Source: Clostridia bacterium (GTDB lineage: Bacteria; Bacillota; Clostridia; Christensenellales; Borkfalkiaceae). Taken from it: a DNA stretch of 64,000 nucleotides. Below, one piece after another: positions 32,870 to 42,931 of the stretch. The translations under genes were made by a program, and so were the position numbers. The notes under the pieces were generated by a model, which made no database searches, was not told where the DNA came from, and worked only from the letters and a program-made list of their open reading frames with translations. The number at the start of each line of letters is the position of its first letter. Position 1 is the first letter of the stretch. Where the stretch lies: positions 62,001-126,000 of the forward strand of contig JAFQEA010000005.1 of the NCBI GenBank assembly GCA_017399185.1, in the 5' to 3' direction.

Positions 32870-35563
32870 ATGAAACATTTAAGACGCGTGTTTTCTATGC
32901 TGCTTGTTTTAGTTATGTGTTCAACAATGATGCTTGTTGCATGTGGCAAAAACAATGACGGCGGCAACAGTGGTAACAGCGGCAGTAGCAGCGGTAATGG
33001 CGGTACAACGTGGCAACCACCTGCAGATGAATATACTATTCCTAAAGAAGCAGGTCACAACCAAATTACCTTCTACTGGTCATACCCGGGCTCTGTAGAA
33101 AACTGTGACATTTGGGTATGGTGGGACGGTAAAGAAGGCTCCGGCTATCTTTTACACGAATGCGAATACGGTATGAAAGCCGTTATTAACGTTCCTGAAA
33201 ACATTGAGCAGGTTGGCTTTATCGTACGTAGAGATTGCTCTGACCCGGGCGGGGTTGCTTGGGGCGACGCAACAAAGGACTACAGCGAAGACAGATTTGC
33301 ATCTATTGACGGCGCAGAAACCTTTATCTGGCTCAAGACAGGTGACGCAGCCCAATATACGAGTACTGACGGAGGTAAAACACTTATTCAAATCAAGAAG
33401 TTCACTCTTGCCGGCATGGAAACCGAGCATAAGATCAGATACAACATTACGCCAAAGTTCGCAATTTCAAAATACAGCCAGGTTAAGGTTTTTGAAGGCG
33501 ACAAAGAGCTTACTATTTTAGACATTTCTTCTATGGGTAACGAAGTCGTTACAGGTACGATTGAAGTTGAAGAAACACTTGACCTTTCAAAGAATTATCG
33601 CGTTGAAATCGAAGGCTACGGCTCAAAGCCGGTAGTTCCGACCAAGATTTTTGACAGCAAATACTTTGCAGACACATATCACTATGACGGCACAGACCTT
33701 GGCGCAGTTATCAGCGGCAGCACCACAACCTTTAAGGTTTGGGCGCCAACGGCATCAAAGGTTGTACTTAACCTTTTCAGCGCAGGTAACGGCGGCAGTG
33801 CATACAAAACTGTTGATATGGTTAAGGGTGACAAGGGCGTTTGGGCACATACCGAAGCTTGCGGCCACGGCACGTATTATACCTACACGGTAACAACGTC
33901 AGTTGGCACACAGGAAGCAACCGACCCATACGCTAAAGCAGCAGGCGTAAACGGCAACAGAAGCATGGTTGTTGACCTTGCGCGCACAAACCCAACCGGT
34001 TGGGAACAGGATACGCTTAAAGCAGAACCTATTTCAAGCTATTCAGAAGCAGTTATCTGGGAAGTACACGTACGCGACTTCTCAAACAAGATAGCAAGCT
34101 CAAACTACAAGGGTAAATACCTTGCGTTTACAGAAACAGGCCTTAAGAACGAACACGGTCAAGCAGTTGGTGTTGATTACCTTAAGAACCTTGGTATCAC
34201 ACACGTTCACTTACTCCCTGTATACGACTACGCAACGGTAGACGAAGCTAACCCTGATTCACAATTCAACTGGGGTTACGACCCAAAGAACTACAACGTA
34301 CCTGAAGGCAGCTATTCAACCGACCCATTTAACGGCGAAGTAAGAATCAGAGAATTCAAACAAATGGTACAAGCCCTTCATAACGCAGGTATCGGCGTTG
34401 TTATGGACGTTGTTTATAACCACACTTACGATGCAAACAGCTCTTTCAACAGAATCGTTCCTTATTATTACTACAGATACACGGCAACGGGTGCAAACTC
34501 ATCTGCATCAGGCTGCGGTAACGATACTGCTTCAGAAAGATACATGTACGGCAAGTTCATGACCGAATCCACAGCTTACTGGGTAGACGAATATAACCTT
34601 GACGGTTTACGCTTCGACCTTATGGGCTTACACGATCTTGAAACTATGCAAAACGTAGAATCTGCAGTTCACACAATCAATCCTAACGCTATCATCTACG
34701 GCGAAGGCTGGACGATGGGCTCAACGATTGACGGTTCTGCACAAGCAAACCAAACGCAAATCAGCAAGATTAAACCAACGGGCGACGCAATCGGCGGTAT
34801 TGCAGTATTCAACGACGTAATCCGTGACGGTCTTAAAGGTAGCGTATTCACAACGACTGCACCTGGTTATATTAACGGCAATCCTAACATGCTTGAAAAC
34901 GTAATTTTCGGTATTAAGGGTGGTCAAGGCACAGGTATGGGCTGGTCGGTCAGTAACGCAATGGTTATCAACTACATGAGCGCGCACGACAACAACACCC
35001 TTTGGGATAAGCTTATACTTTCTGCACCAAACGCAAGTGATGACGAGCGTTACAAGATGAATATGCTTGGCGCTGCAATCCTAATGATTTCAAAGGGTAC
35101 GCCATTCTGGCAAGCTGGCGAAGAAATGCTCCGTTCAAAGCCAACAGGCGACGGCGGTTACGACCATAACAGCTATAAATCAAGCGACGCAGTCAATAAC
35201 ATTGACTGGTCTGTACTTGACGGCGAATCCTTACAATACAAGGCAATGATGTACTACAAGGGTCTTATTGCAATGCGTAAGGGATTAGGTATCTTTACAA
35301 AAACTAATACCGCAGTATACGTTAGCGAGCTTGGCGGCGGTGCAGTTGCAATTACACTTGATGACCACACTGGCGGCAAAGCACTTATCGTTATCAATCC
35401 AAAGAGCACCGGTATAACCTATACGCACAACGGTACGTGGAATCTTGTTGCAGATTCAGCCCAAGCAGGCGCTGAATGCATTAGAACCGAAACAGGCACT
35501 ATTACGTTAGACGCACTCGGTATCAGGGTTTACGTAAACGATAAAGCACTTGCAAACGGCTAA
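32870..35563 (+). CDS. pulA: Type I pullulanase, surface lipoprotein
   Basis: 897 residues. Lipoprotein signal with lipobox Cys25, then a Gly/Ser/Asn linker. Residues about 53-150 are CBM41-like (ITFYWSYPGSVENCDIWVWW), followed by a spacer, a CBM48 (FKVWAPTASKVVLNLFS, about 285-360) and a GH13 barrel. Catalytic residues: Asp583 (GLRFDLMG), Glu612 (YGEGWT) and Asp707 (SAHDNNTLWDK), with VVYNHTYD upstream. It hydrolyses alpha-1,6 branch points of pullulan, glycogen and starch outside the cell, giving linear maltodextrins. The YNWGYDP-type signature appears as NWGYDPKNYNVPEGSYS, the usual type I pullulanase motif. First gene of the starch locus. Confidence 0.94.
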   Translation: MKHLRRVFSMLLVLVMCSTMMLVACGKNNDGGNSGNSGSSSGNGGTTWQPPADEYTIPKEAGHNQITFYWSYPGSVENCDIWVWWDGKEGSGYLLHECEYGMKAVINVPENIEQVGFIVRRDCSDPGGVAWGDATKDYSEDRFASIDGAETFIWLKTGDAAQYTSTDGGKTLIQIKKFTLAGMETEHKIRYNITPKFAISKYSQVKVFEGDKELTILDISSMGNEVVTGTIEVEETLDLSKNYRVEIEGYGSKPVVPTKIFDSKYFADTYHYDGTDLGAVISGSTTTFKVWAPTASKVVLNLFSAGNGGSAYKTVDMVKGDKGVWAHTEACGHGTYYTYTVTTSVGTQEATDPYAKAAGVNGNRSMVVDLARTNPTGWEQDTLKAEPISSYSEAVIWEVHVRDFSNKIASSNYKGKYLAFTETGLKNEHGQAVGVDYLKNLGITHVHLLPVYDYATVDEANPDSQFNWGYDPKNYNVPEGSYSTDPFNGEVRIREFKQMVQALHNAGIGVVMDVVYNHTYDANSSFNRIVPYYYYRYTATGANSSASGCGNDTASERYMYGKFMTESTAYWVDEYNLDGLRFDLMGLHDLETMQNVESAVHTINPNAIIYGEGWTMGSTIDGSAQANQTQISKIKPTGDAIGGIAVFNDVIRDGLKGSVFTTTAPGYINGNPNMLENVIFGIKGGQGTGMGWSVSNAMVINYMSAHDNNTLWDKLILSAPNASDDERYKMNMLGAAILMISKGTPFWQAGEEMLRSKPTGDGGYDHNSYKSSDAVNNIDWSVLDGESLQYKAMMYYKGLIAMRKGLGIFTKTNTAVYVSELGGGAVAITLDDHTGGKALIVINPKSTGITYTHNGTWNLVADSAQAGAECIRTETGTITLDALGIRVYVNDKALANG

Positions 35564-35585
35564 TAACAGCAAAAATTAGAACAAA

Positions 35586-35618
35586 GCGGCTCGCTTATGC
35601 GGGCCGCGTCTTTTTTTT
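35586..35618 (+). terminator. Terminator after pulA
   Basis: GCGGCTCGC / GCGGGCCGC, loop TTAT, followed by T8. Confidence 0.92.
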
Positions 35619-35722
35619 GCACTTTTTTGCCTTTTAAAACGGTTAAAGTCAACTTATAGTATATTAATTAGTAAGTGTAAAGAAATCGTCAAAATTTTTA
35701 AATATTATTTTTAAAAAAACGC

Positions 35723-35750
35723 TTGACGTTTGGTTGGGGTGTGTTACAAT
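35723..35750 (+). promoter_or_regulatory. Promoter of the starch-binding lipoprotein gene
   Basis: -35 TTGACG (35723-35728), 16 bp, -10 TACAAT (35745-35750); leader of about 65 nt to the ATG at 35821. Confidence 0.75.
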
Positions 35751-35820
35751 AGATATATAAAATACGGTTCAAGTTTAATGTGTAATCGTGAATTAGAAAA
35801 AGTTGGAGGAAAAAGACACA

Positions 35821-37272
35821 ATGAAAAAAGTTCTAGTTGCTCTTGCTATGGTACTTGTATTAGTACTTGCAATGGGTACGTTCGCAGCTTGTGGTCAAAC
35901 AAACCCACCTGCAGGCGAAGACACAGTAACCGTTACTTGGTATCAAGGCTCTAAGCCTCTCAAAGAAGAAGAAGTTGCTAAAGGTTCCAAGGTATCTTCC
36001 TGGACACCAGAAGTTGAAGGTAAGACCTTCACTGGTTGGTATTCAGAAGCTTCTCTTACACAAGCATTTGATTTCGAAACAGTTATTAACGAAGATACAG
36101 ATATCTTTGCTGCATTCAAATCTGATGAATACGTAGAAGACGATAAAGCATATTATCTCTGCGGTGCAGGTTCCGGCGACATGGGTAAATCAAACTGGAC
36201 CCCTGCTGACGAAACAAGTCTTGCTATGACCAAAGAAGACGTTGAAGGTGCTAACGTTTACACAATCACAATCACTATGTACGCTGGCGACCGCTTCCAA
36301 ATCCTTTACGGTGGTTCTTGGGACGGCCAAGTTGGTATCGGCTTCATGAAAGGCGCTGAATACTGCGACGGTGTTAACGAAAAAGACAAGAACACTTACA
36401 CAGCAGCTGACAAGATGGTTGCACAAGTTAAGAACGCTGAAGGCGAAGTAGTTTTCGTTGGTTCTAACGAATTCAACAACGGCTTTGAAACTTGGAACAT
36501 TATCCTTGCTGAAGGCCAAGACGGTGTTTACAAAATCACATACACAACATACCCTGCATCTCCTGCATACAACCAAATCACTTGGGAACTCGTTCAAAAA
36601 CTTGAACCACTCACAAAGACACACGACATGTATCTTATTGGTACTTTCAATGAATGGAATGAAACAGTAGAAGGAGGTCTTATTGCTCTTAACGAATCTG
36701 AAGATAAGAAGAGCTGGGCCGGCACAATCACCATCACCGAAGATATGTACGCTGACTGGACTGAAACTGACCAAGATAACACAACAGGCGGCAAATGTGC
36801 TGCTCTTAAGGTATACAACCTTGTTAACGACGGCTATGTTGGTGTCGAAGGCGATAAGAACCTTTTCTTACAAGCTGGTACATATTCTATCAAATATGAC
36901 GTTGAAACTAACTCCTTCGAATACGCAGAATGCAACTACTATGTAGTAGGTACGTTCGTTGACGGCGAAGGCAATGCTGTTAACTTCGCAATCAAAGAAG
37001 GCGTTACACCATCACTCGTAGTAGCTGACGGCGTAGCAACAGGTACTTTCACAGCTATCGACGTAACTGAAAAAGGTGATTACGATTGGATTGCTAAACA
37101 AGGCAAGCCAGGCGTATTTGCAATCAAAGTTGTATACGGTTCTGAACTCGGTATTGCTACTTGGTATGCAGATGCTGCTAACGGTGGCGACAACTGGTAC
37201 GTAGCAGCTGGTACATACAGTATCTCTCTCAACATTGCAGACGGTTCTGTTACTATCACACCTGCTAACTAA
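35821..37272 (+). CDS. Probable starch-binding surface lipoprotein
   Basis: 483 residues from ATG 35821 (GGAGG nearby). Lipobox Cys24. Residues about 32-100 form one InlB-like repeat (VTVTWYQGSKPL ... GKTFTGWYSEASLTQAFDFETV). Three beta-rich modules then begin with YYLCGAGSGDMG (about 110), MYLIGTFNEWNE (about 268) and YYVVGTFVDGEG (about 370); each pairs a 'GT-F' strand with Trp-containing strands, like SusE/SusF and CBM20/48-type starch-binding folds. The position between a pullulanase and malE supports binding of alpha-glucans at the cell surface; this is inference. Codon choice (highly biased, few rare codons) suggests strong expression. Followed by a GC-rich hairpin. Confidence 0.72.
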   Translation: MKKVLVALAMVLVLVLAMGTFAACGQTNPPAGEDTVTVTWYQGSKPLKEEEVAKGSKVSSWTPEVEGKTFTGWYSEASLTQAFDFETVINEDTDIFAAFKSDEYVEDDKAYYLCGAGSGDMGKSNWTPADETSLAMTKEDVEGANVYTITITMYAGDRFQILYGGSWDGQVGIGFMKGAEYCDGVNEKDKNTYTAADKMVAQVKNAEGEVVFVGSNEFNNGFETWNIILAEGQDGVYKITYTTYPASPAYNQITWELVQKLEPLTKTHDMYLIGTFNEWNETVEGGLIALNESEDKKSWAGTITITEDMYADWTETDQDNTTGGKCAALKVYNLVNDGYVGVEGDKNLFLQAGTYSIKYDVETNSFEYAECNYYVVGTFVDGEGNAVNFAIKEGVTPSLVVADGVATGTFTAIDVTEKGDYDWIAKQGKPGVFAIKVVYGSELGIATWYADAANGGDNWYVAAGTYSISLNIADGSVTITPAN

Positions 37273-37293
37273 TTTGGCATAATTTATTAACCC

Positions 37294-37323
37294 GCGGGGT
37301 GTGGCTATGCCCCACCCCGCTTT
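37294..37323 (+). terminator. Intercistronic hairpin between the binding lipoprotein gene and malE
   Basis: GCGGGGTGTGGC / GCCCCACCCCGC (one mismatch), loop of 3; the following T run is weak (TTTAATT), so it may partly terminate or protect the upstream mRNA rather than fully separate the genes. Confidence 0.65.
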
Positions 37324-37363
37324 AATTATATCCAAGTTAATTTAATATTTAAGGAGAAAAAAA

Positions 37364-38650
37364 ATGAAATTCACTAAAATTATTTCACTTCTTTTACTCG
37401 TTGTTATGTGTTTAGGTGTTTTTGCAGCTTGCGGTGACAAAAACAACACCAATCAAGGCGGCGACGACAATAAACCTAAAGTAACACTTACCGTTTGGGC
37501 TTCACAAGAAGACCAGGCAATGGTTAAGGAGATGTGCGACGCTTATGCTGCTGCTAACCCGGATAAGACTTATAAGTTCCTTTTCGGTATCCAAGGCGAA
37601 AGCGATGCTGCAGATAAAGTTCTTAACGACGTAACGTCAGGTCCTGACGTATTCTCATTTGCATCTGACCAAATCAACAAACTTTACACAGGTGGCGCAC
37701 TTGCAAGACTTGGCGGTGCTATTTTAGACGAAGTTAAAGCTAACAATACTGCTGACTCTGTTGACGCTGCTACACTCACAATCGGTGGCGAAGACCAAGT
37801 TTACGCTTACCCAATGACAGGCGACAACAACTTCTACGTTTACTACGATAAGAGAGTTTATACAGACGCAACCCAGCTTGAAACACTTGACGGCTTAATC
37901 GCTGGTGCTCAAGCTAACCAAATGAACGTTCAATTCGCGCTCACAAACGGTTGGTATCTTTCAAGCTTCTTCTTTGCTAACCCAGACCTTTATTACAAAG
38001 TAAACTATGATGAAAACTTGGTTGAACAAAGCGTAGAAATCAACTTCAACAACGCTGACGGTCTTGACGTTGCACGTTCAGTACGTGACTACTACTATGG
38101 CAGCAACGGCGCTTTCGTTATCCAAACTGACGACGCTAAAATCACCGCTGGCTTTACCGATGGTACAACTGCAGCTGCAGTTTCAGGTATCTGGAACCTT
38201 AAGACATTCCAAGGTCTCCTTGGTGACAATTTAGGCGTTTGCATTCTTCCAAAGGTTAAGATTGGTGGTGAATACGTTCAACTTTCAGGCTTCACAGGCT
38301 ACAAGCTTATCGGCGTAAACAACTTCAGCGCTAATAAGGGCGAAGCACACAAGCTTGCACTCTGGCTCACAAACGAAGCTAACCAAATCAAACGTCATGA
38401 AGTACGTGGCTTTGGTCCTACAAACAAAAACGCTATTGCAACTGATGCAGTTCAAAATGACCCTGTTATCTCTGTAATTTTACAACAAGCTGCTTTAAAC
38501 CGCCCACAAAAGGGTGTTCCATCAAACTTCTGGACAGCAACTGAAGCACTCTTCCTTCCATTCATTACAGAAGAAAGAGACCTTCAAACTGATGAAAAGC
38601 TTCAAGAAATGCTTGACGCTTGCGTTAAAGTAATCAAGAAAGAAGCGTAG
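37364..38650 (+). CDS. malE: Maltodextrin ABC transporter substrate-binding lipoprotein
   Basis: 428 residues. Lipobox Cys23, then the family-1 binding-protein fold: VTLTVWASQEDQAMVKEMCDAY, GPDVFSFASDQINKLYTGGALARLG and YPMTGDNNFYVYYDKRVY are typical MalE-like segments. It would capture maltodextrins and hand them to MalFG. AAGGAG ribosome site 7 bases before the ATG. A hairpin terminator lies between malE and malF, which usually makes the binding protein more abundant than the permease. Confidence 0.9.
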   Translation: MKFTKIISLLLLVVMCLGVFAACGDKNNTNQGGDDNKPKVTLTVWASQEDQAMVKEMCDAYAAANPDKTYKFLFGIQGESDAADKVLNDVTSGPDVFSFASDQINKLYTGGALARLGGAILDEVKANNTADSVDAATLTIGGEDQVYAYPMTGDNNFYVYYDKRVYTDATQLETLDGLIAGAQANQMNVQFALTNGWYLSSFFFANPDLYYKVNYDENLVEQSVEINFNNADGLDVARSVRDYYYGSNGAFVIQTDDAKITAGFTDGTTAAAVSGIWNLKTFQGLLGDNLGVCILPKVKIGGEYVQLSGFTGYKLIGVNNFSANKGEAHKLALWLTNEANQIKRHEVRGFGPTNKNAIATDAVQNDPVISVILQQAALNRPQKGVPSNFWTATEALFLPFITEERDLQTDEKLQEMLDACVKVIKKEA

Positions 38651-38674
38651 TAGCTTATTTTATAGCGTATTATT

Positions 38675-38715
38675 TAGTGGGCAGGGCAAAACCTTGCCCA
38701 CTAATATATTTTTTT
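38675..38715 (+). terminator. Intercistronic terminator between malE and malF
   Basis: TAGTGGGCAGGG / CCTTGCCCACTA with loop CAAAA, then ATATATTTTTTT. Likely partial readthrough into malFG. Confidence 0.85.
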
Positions 38716-38810
38716 ATTTTCAGGCAACGCTTTTTTTAGGCTTGCTTTTACTTAAATATTACAGTTTTAATACGTTTTGAAAATCTATATGATTTCAAAG
38801 GGGGCGTAAT

Positions 38811-40355
38811 TTGGACATTAATTATTATAAATTATCTGCTGGCGGCAAATTTGCTTATAAGTTCAAGCAATTTTTCCGTAATTTCGGTAGTAATATCGCT
38901 GGATTTTTTAAGCGAATTTTTATGGCCCTTGTATCGTTCTTCCGTTCGGTGGGTAAAGGCTTTAAAAATTTTGCTTTAAACTTTTATCATGGCAACGTAT
39001 TAACAAAGCTATCCTATTTTATCATGGGCGCAGGGCACGTTACCCGCGGTCAGGCGGTAAGGGGTATTATGTACTTCCTTATCGAAGTAGGTCTTGTTTT
39101 GTACACTATGTTCTTCGGCGGAAAATACCTTGTGATGTTCTTTGAAAACTTCTTTACGGGTGGTAACATCGGTAGGGTTCAGACAAGCACATCCGACGTG
39201 TGGGACGACGATCTTGGTGAATACGTAACTATCCTTGGCGACAACTCATTCCATATCGTTTTATATGGGATTTTGACTATATTTATTATAGTGTTCTTCC
39301 TTATCTGCTACGTAAGCTCTACAAAAGAAAGCTTCCAGCTTCAGCAGCTTAAGGTTATAGGCAAAAAGCCTGACACAATAACTAAAGATATGGCGCATAT
39401 GCTTGACGGCAAGTTCCATATCACACTTTTAAGCCTTCCTATGCTTGGCTTGTTTATGTTTACCATAATACCGCTTGTGACCATGATTTTGATTGCGTTC
39501 ACTAACTATGACGCTGCGCATGAAGTCCCGTCCAAGCTGTTCCAATGGGTTGGCTTTGAAAACTTTAGCCAAATGTTCAACTCAAACTCAAACCTTGGTC
39601 GCACCTTCTGGCGCGTGCTTGGGTGGACGCTTGTCTGGGCAGTATTTGCAACGTTTACAAGCTATTTTGGCGGTATGCTTTTGGCATTACTCATTAACAG
39701 AAAGGGTATCAAGCTTAAAAAGATGTACAGAACGATATTCGTTGCAACTATTGCCGTACCGCAATTCGTTTCCTTGCTGATTATGTCAAAGATGCTTGAC
39801 GCAGGCGGCGGCACTTTAGGCTCGGGCGGCGGTATTATTACGCAAATGGTTGAAAAGCTTTTTGGCTACCACTTAAACTTCGGCGTTGATATCCAAACCA
39901 CACGTATTTTAATTATCATTATCAATATGTGGATTGGTATTCCGTACAGTATGCTTATGTGCTCGGGTATTTTAATGAATATCCCTGCAGACCTTTATGA
40001 ATCTGCCCGTATTGACGGTGCTTCACCTTTCCGCAGATTTATGAAGATTACTTTGCCGTACATGATTTTCGTAACAGGCCCACACCTTATCACGCAATTT
40101 ATAGGTAATATTAACAACTTTAACGTTATCTACCTGTTAAGCGGCGGCGGACCTGGTAACAATATGCTTTATTCCAACGGCGCAAAGAGTACGGACTTAC
40201 TTATCACGTGGCTTTACAAGCTGTCACTCGGTACTGACAGAAACTACAAGCTGGCTTCGGTAATAGGTATTCTCGTATTCATAATTTCCGCAACCTTCAG
40301 CCTTATTGTTTACAATAAGTCTTCAGCGGTGAAAGGGGAGGACAATTTCCAATGA
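38811..40355 (+). CDS. malF: Maltodextrin ABC transporter permease MalF
   Basis: 514 residues from TTG at 38811, set by the strong AAAGGGGG ribosome site 6 bases upstream. A charged/aromatic N-terminal region (about 1-65) precedes the first span. About eight hydrophobic segments follow, with the inner-membrane EAA loop YESARIDGASPFRRFMKITLP near residues 392-412 that docks on the ATPase. The extra N-terminal spans before the conserved core are usual for MalF. Its stop overlaps malG (ATGA). Confidence 0.9.
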   Translation: MDINYYKLSAGGKFAYKFKQFFRNFGSNIAGFFKRIFMALVSFFRSVGKGFKNFALNFYHGNVLTKLSYFIMGAGHVTRGQAVRGIMYFLIEVGLVLYTMFFGGKYLVMFFENFFTGGNIGRVQTSTSDVWDDDLGEYVTILGDNSFHIVLYGILTIFIIVFFLICYVSSTKESFQLQQLKVIGKKPDTITKDMAHMLDGKFHITLLSLPMLGLFMFTIIPLVTMILIAFTNYDAAHEVPSKLFQWVGFENFSQMFNSNSNLGRTFWRVLGWTLVWAVFATFTSYFGGMLLALLINRKGIKLKKMYRTIFVATIAVPQFVSLLIMSKMLDAGGGTLGSGGGIITQMVEKLFGYHLNFGVDIQTTRILIIIINMWIGIPYSMLMCSGILMNIPADLYESARIDGASPFRRFMKITLPYMIFVTGPHLITQFIGNINNFNVIYLLSGGGPGNNMLYSNGAKSTDLLITWLYKLSLGTDRNYKLASVIGILVFIISATFSLIVYNKSSAVKGEDNFQ

Positions 40356-41320
40356 GCGAAAATAATATCAAAGCTAAAACGCTTACAGACGCCCAGATGG
40401 GAGATAAATGGCGCGCAATTGACAAGATGGAAGCAAGCCTTACCCAAATGCCAAAAAAGAAGCGCCGCGGCGGTATGAAGTTCTGGCGTCTCTTCGGCGA
40501 TACCACAGGTCAGATTGTTTTGACAATCCTTGGTATTATCTGGATATTCCCATTACTTTATCTGTTGATTCAGTCCTTCAGAAAAGAACCGGGTGCGTTT
40601 TCACCAACGTTTTTCCCGCGTGAGTGGACGTTTGATAACTACATACGCTTGTTTAGAGATACGCCTTTCTTAAGGTGGTACGGTAACACGCTTTTGGTTG
40701 CGGTTTGCTCATGCTGTATCACGGCTATTTTCGTGCTTTCGGTTGCGTATGCGTTCTCGCGTATGAAATTCAAGGCGAGAAAGCCTATGATGAACGCAAT
40801 GCTCGTTATGGGTATGTTCCCAGGGTTTATGTCCATGTCGGCAGTTTACTTCCTGTTAAAGATTCTTCTACCCGATAACTATCAATCGCTACTTAGTCTT
40901 ATCATTGTGTACTCATCGGGTGCGGCATTAGGCTATTATATCGCAAAAGGCTTCTTTGACACCGTTCCAAAGGCGCTTGACGAAGCCGCAAGAATCGACG
41001 GGGCTTCAAGGTTCAGGACTTTCTATAAGATAGTTTTACCGCTCAGTAAATCTATCGTTATTTACACAATCTTAACAAGCTTTATTTCGCCTTGGTGCGA
41101 TTATATCTTCGTTTCATACATTATGGCAGGTGTTCCTGACGTAGGTATGTACACGGTTTCACTTGGTATGTACAAGTGGCTTGAGCTTGAGCAGATTCAA
41201 CAAAACTTCACAACGTTCTGCGCGGCAGCGGTTATCGTTGCAACACCTATTACGCTTTTATTTATGTGGTTACAAAAATACTACGTCGAAGGTGTTACGG
41301 GCGGCGCTGTAAAGGGTTAA
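40352..41320 (+). CDS. malG: Maltodextrin ABC transporter permease MalG
   Basis: 322 residues: six membrane spans and the EAA loop DEAARIDGASRFRTFYKIVLPLSK (about 208-231). A Lys/Arg-rich cytoplasmic N-terminus (about 1-50) is longer than in E. coli MalG. Starts 4 bp inside malF, so expression is coupled; an amylase gene follows after 9 bp. Confidence 0.9.
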   Translation: MSENNIKAKTLTDAQMGDKWRAIDKMEASLTQMPKKKRRGGMKFWRLFGDTTGQIVLTILGIIWIFPLLYLLIQSFRKEPGAFSPTFFPREWTFDNYIRLFRDTPFLRWYGNTLLVAVCSCCITAIFVLSVAYAFSRMKFKARKPMMNAMLVMGMFPGFMSMSAVYFLLKILLPDNYQSLLSLIIVYSSGAALGYYIAKGFFDTVPKALDEAARIDGASRFRTFYKIVLPLSKSIVIYTILTSFISPWCDYIFVSYIMAGVPDVGMYTVSLGMYKWLELEQIQQNFTTFCAAAVIVATPITLLFMWLQKYYVEGVTGGAVKG

Positions 41321-41329
41321 GGTGGATAT

Positions 41330-42916
41330 ATGAGAAATTTCACAAAGAAAATTCTTGCTGTTTTACTTCTTGCTTGCATGCTTTTACCCTTCGCGGTTGC
41401 CTGCAAAGATAAGGAAGAACCACCAAAACAGCCCGAAGTACAGCTTAACATAATTGAAGATAACTACAGAAACTGGTATGAAATTTACGTTGGTAGCTTC
41501 TGGGATACCAATAACGACGGTATAGGCGATTTGAACGGCGTTACCGCAAAGCTTGATTACATCAAGGATATGGGCTTTAACGGTATCTGGCTTATGCCAA
41601 TCCATCCGTCCCCAACCTATCATAAGTACGACGTAAACGATTACTTCACTATTGATAAAGATTACGGCACTTTAGAAGATTTTGACAATCTTGTGGCTGA
41701 AGCCCATAAAAGGGACATTAAGCTTATCGTTGACCTTGTTGTTAACCACACCAGCAGCGTTAACCCTTGGTTCTTACAGGCTTGTCAGTACATAAGGGAA
41801 CACGGCGAACCGGGCGGCGAATATGGCGACTTTTATAACTTCCAGACCAACAAGGAAAACAATTACGAGCCTGTTTCCGGTACTAAATATTATTACGAAG
41901 CAAGATTCTGGAGCGGTATGCCCGACCTTAATCTCGACAGCGAGAACGTAAGGGCTAAAATTTCAGAAATCATGGAATATTGGCTTATTGACCATAACGT
42001 TGACGGCTTCCGTCTGGACGCTGTAACAAGCTATTATACAGGCTCTATCCCAATGAACGTTGAGTTCCTTTCATGGCTCAATACCGAAGCAAAATCCTTC
42101 AAGGAAGACGCTTTTATCGTTGGTGAAGCTTGGGTTGGTGCCGATTACACGATTAATCAGTACTATCAAAGCGGATGTGATTCCTTCTTCTTATTCACAG
42201 GCGCGCAAGCAACGGGTACTATTGCCACGGCTATCAAGCAGGCAAGTGGCAGGAGTTTAGGCGGGCTTATGGTAAGGCTTCAGGAAACCTACACCACGGG
42301 TATTTTAGCACCCTTCCTTGGTAATCACGACACAATGCGCCCGGGTAGCTTTATGCCGGGTGAAGAAAGGGTTAAAATGGCAGGCGGTGTGCTTGCAATG
42401 ATGAACGGCGGTTGCTTTGTCTATTACGGCGAAGAAATCGGTATGCTCAGCAAGGGCGGCAACAACTCTGACCCGGCAAAGCGTATCGCAATGAAGTGGC
42501 AACCAAAGAACATTTATGAAGGTCATTGCTTCATTTCACCTGAAAATACGCCTGTTGATGCTTCAAGCTATCTCTATCCGTCTGTTCAGGAACAGCAGGC
42601 TGATGAAAACAGTATTCTTAATTACTATAAGAGAGCTATGCAGCTTCGTAATATGTTCCCGTCAATCGCAAGGGGTACGGTTGAAAATCACTCACCGCAG
42701 GATAACACCTTTATTTGTATCGTTACAAAGACCTACGGGGACGAAAAGATAACTATCGTTATCAACCTTGACGAGTGGGAACAAAAAGTTACGCTTGACC
42801 CAAGTCTTGGGTGCACGGAAATTGTCGGCGATTTATACGTTGACAATTCTATCAAAGCAGGATACAGCAACGGCACGCTCGTGCTTCCGCCGTATTCTAT
42901 TGTAATCTTAAAATGA
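41330..42916 (+). CDS. Alpha-amylase-family (GH13) surface lipoprotein
   Basis: 528 residues. Lipobox Cys25. Single GH13 catalytic domain: WYEIYVGSFWDTNNDGIGDLNG, VDLVVNHTS, catalytic Asp230 (GFRLDAV), acid/base Glu266 (VGEAWVG) and Asp334 (NHDTMRPG), then a short C-terminal beta domain. The DTNNDGIGDLNG motif is shared with oligo-acting GH13 enzymes (neopullulanase/alpha-glucosidase/amylase), so the exact product pattern is uncertain; it should hydrolyse alpha-1,4 links at the surface, feeding MalE. It sits between malG and the ATPase gene, within the same operon. Confidence 0.88.
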   Translation: MRNFTKKILAVLLLACMLLPFAVACKDKEEPPKQPEVQLNIIEDNYRNWYEIYVGSFWDTNNDGIGDLNGVTAKLDYIKDMGFNGIWLMPIHPSPTYHKYDVNDYFTIDKDYGTLEDFDNLVAEAHKRDIKLIVDLVVNHTSSVNPWFLQACQYIREHGEPGGEYGDFYNFQTNKENNYEPVSGTKYYYEARFWSGMPDLNLDSENVRAKISEIMEYWLIDHNVDGFRLDAVTSYYTGSIPMNVEFLSWLNTEAKSFKEDAFIVGEAWVGADYTINQYYQSGCDSFFLFTGAQATGTIATAIKQASGRSLGGLMVRLQETYTTGILAPFLGNHDTMRPGSFMPGEERVKMAGGVLAMMNGGCFVYYGEEIGMLSKGGNNSDPAKRIAMKWQPKNIYEGHCFISPENTPVDASSYLYPSVQEQQADENSILNYYKRAMQLRNMFPSIARGTVENHSPQDNTFICIVTKTYGDEKITIVINLDEWEQKVTLDPSLGCTEIVGDLYVDNSIKAGYSNGTLVLPPYSIVILK

Positions 42917-42931
42917 TGAGGAGAAAATATT

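Noticed and set aside
36190..36774. 194-codon antisense frame inside the starch-binding lipoprotein gene
   Set aside because: Shadow of a strongly codon-biased gene; Cys/Val-rich, no ribosome site or promoter.
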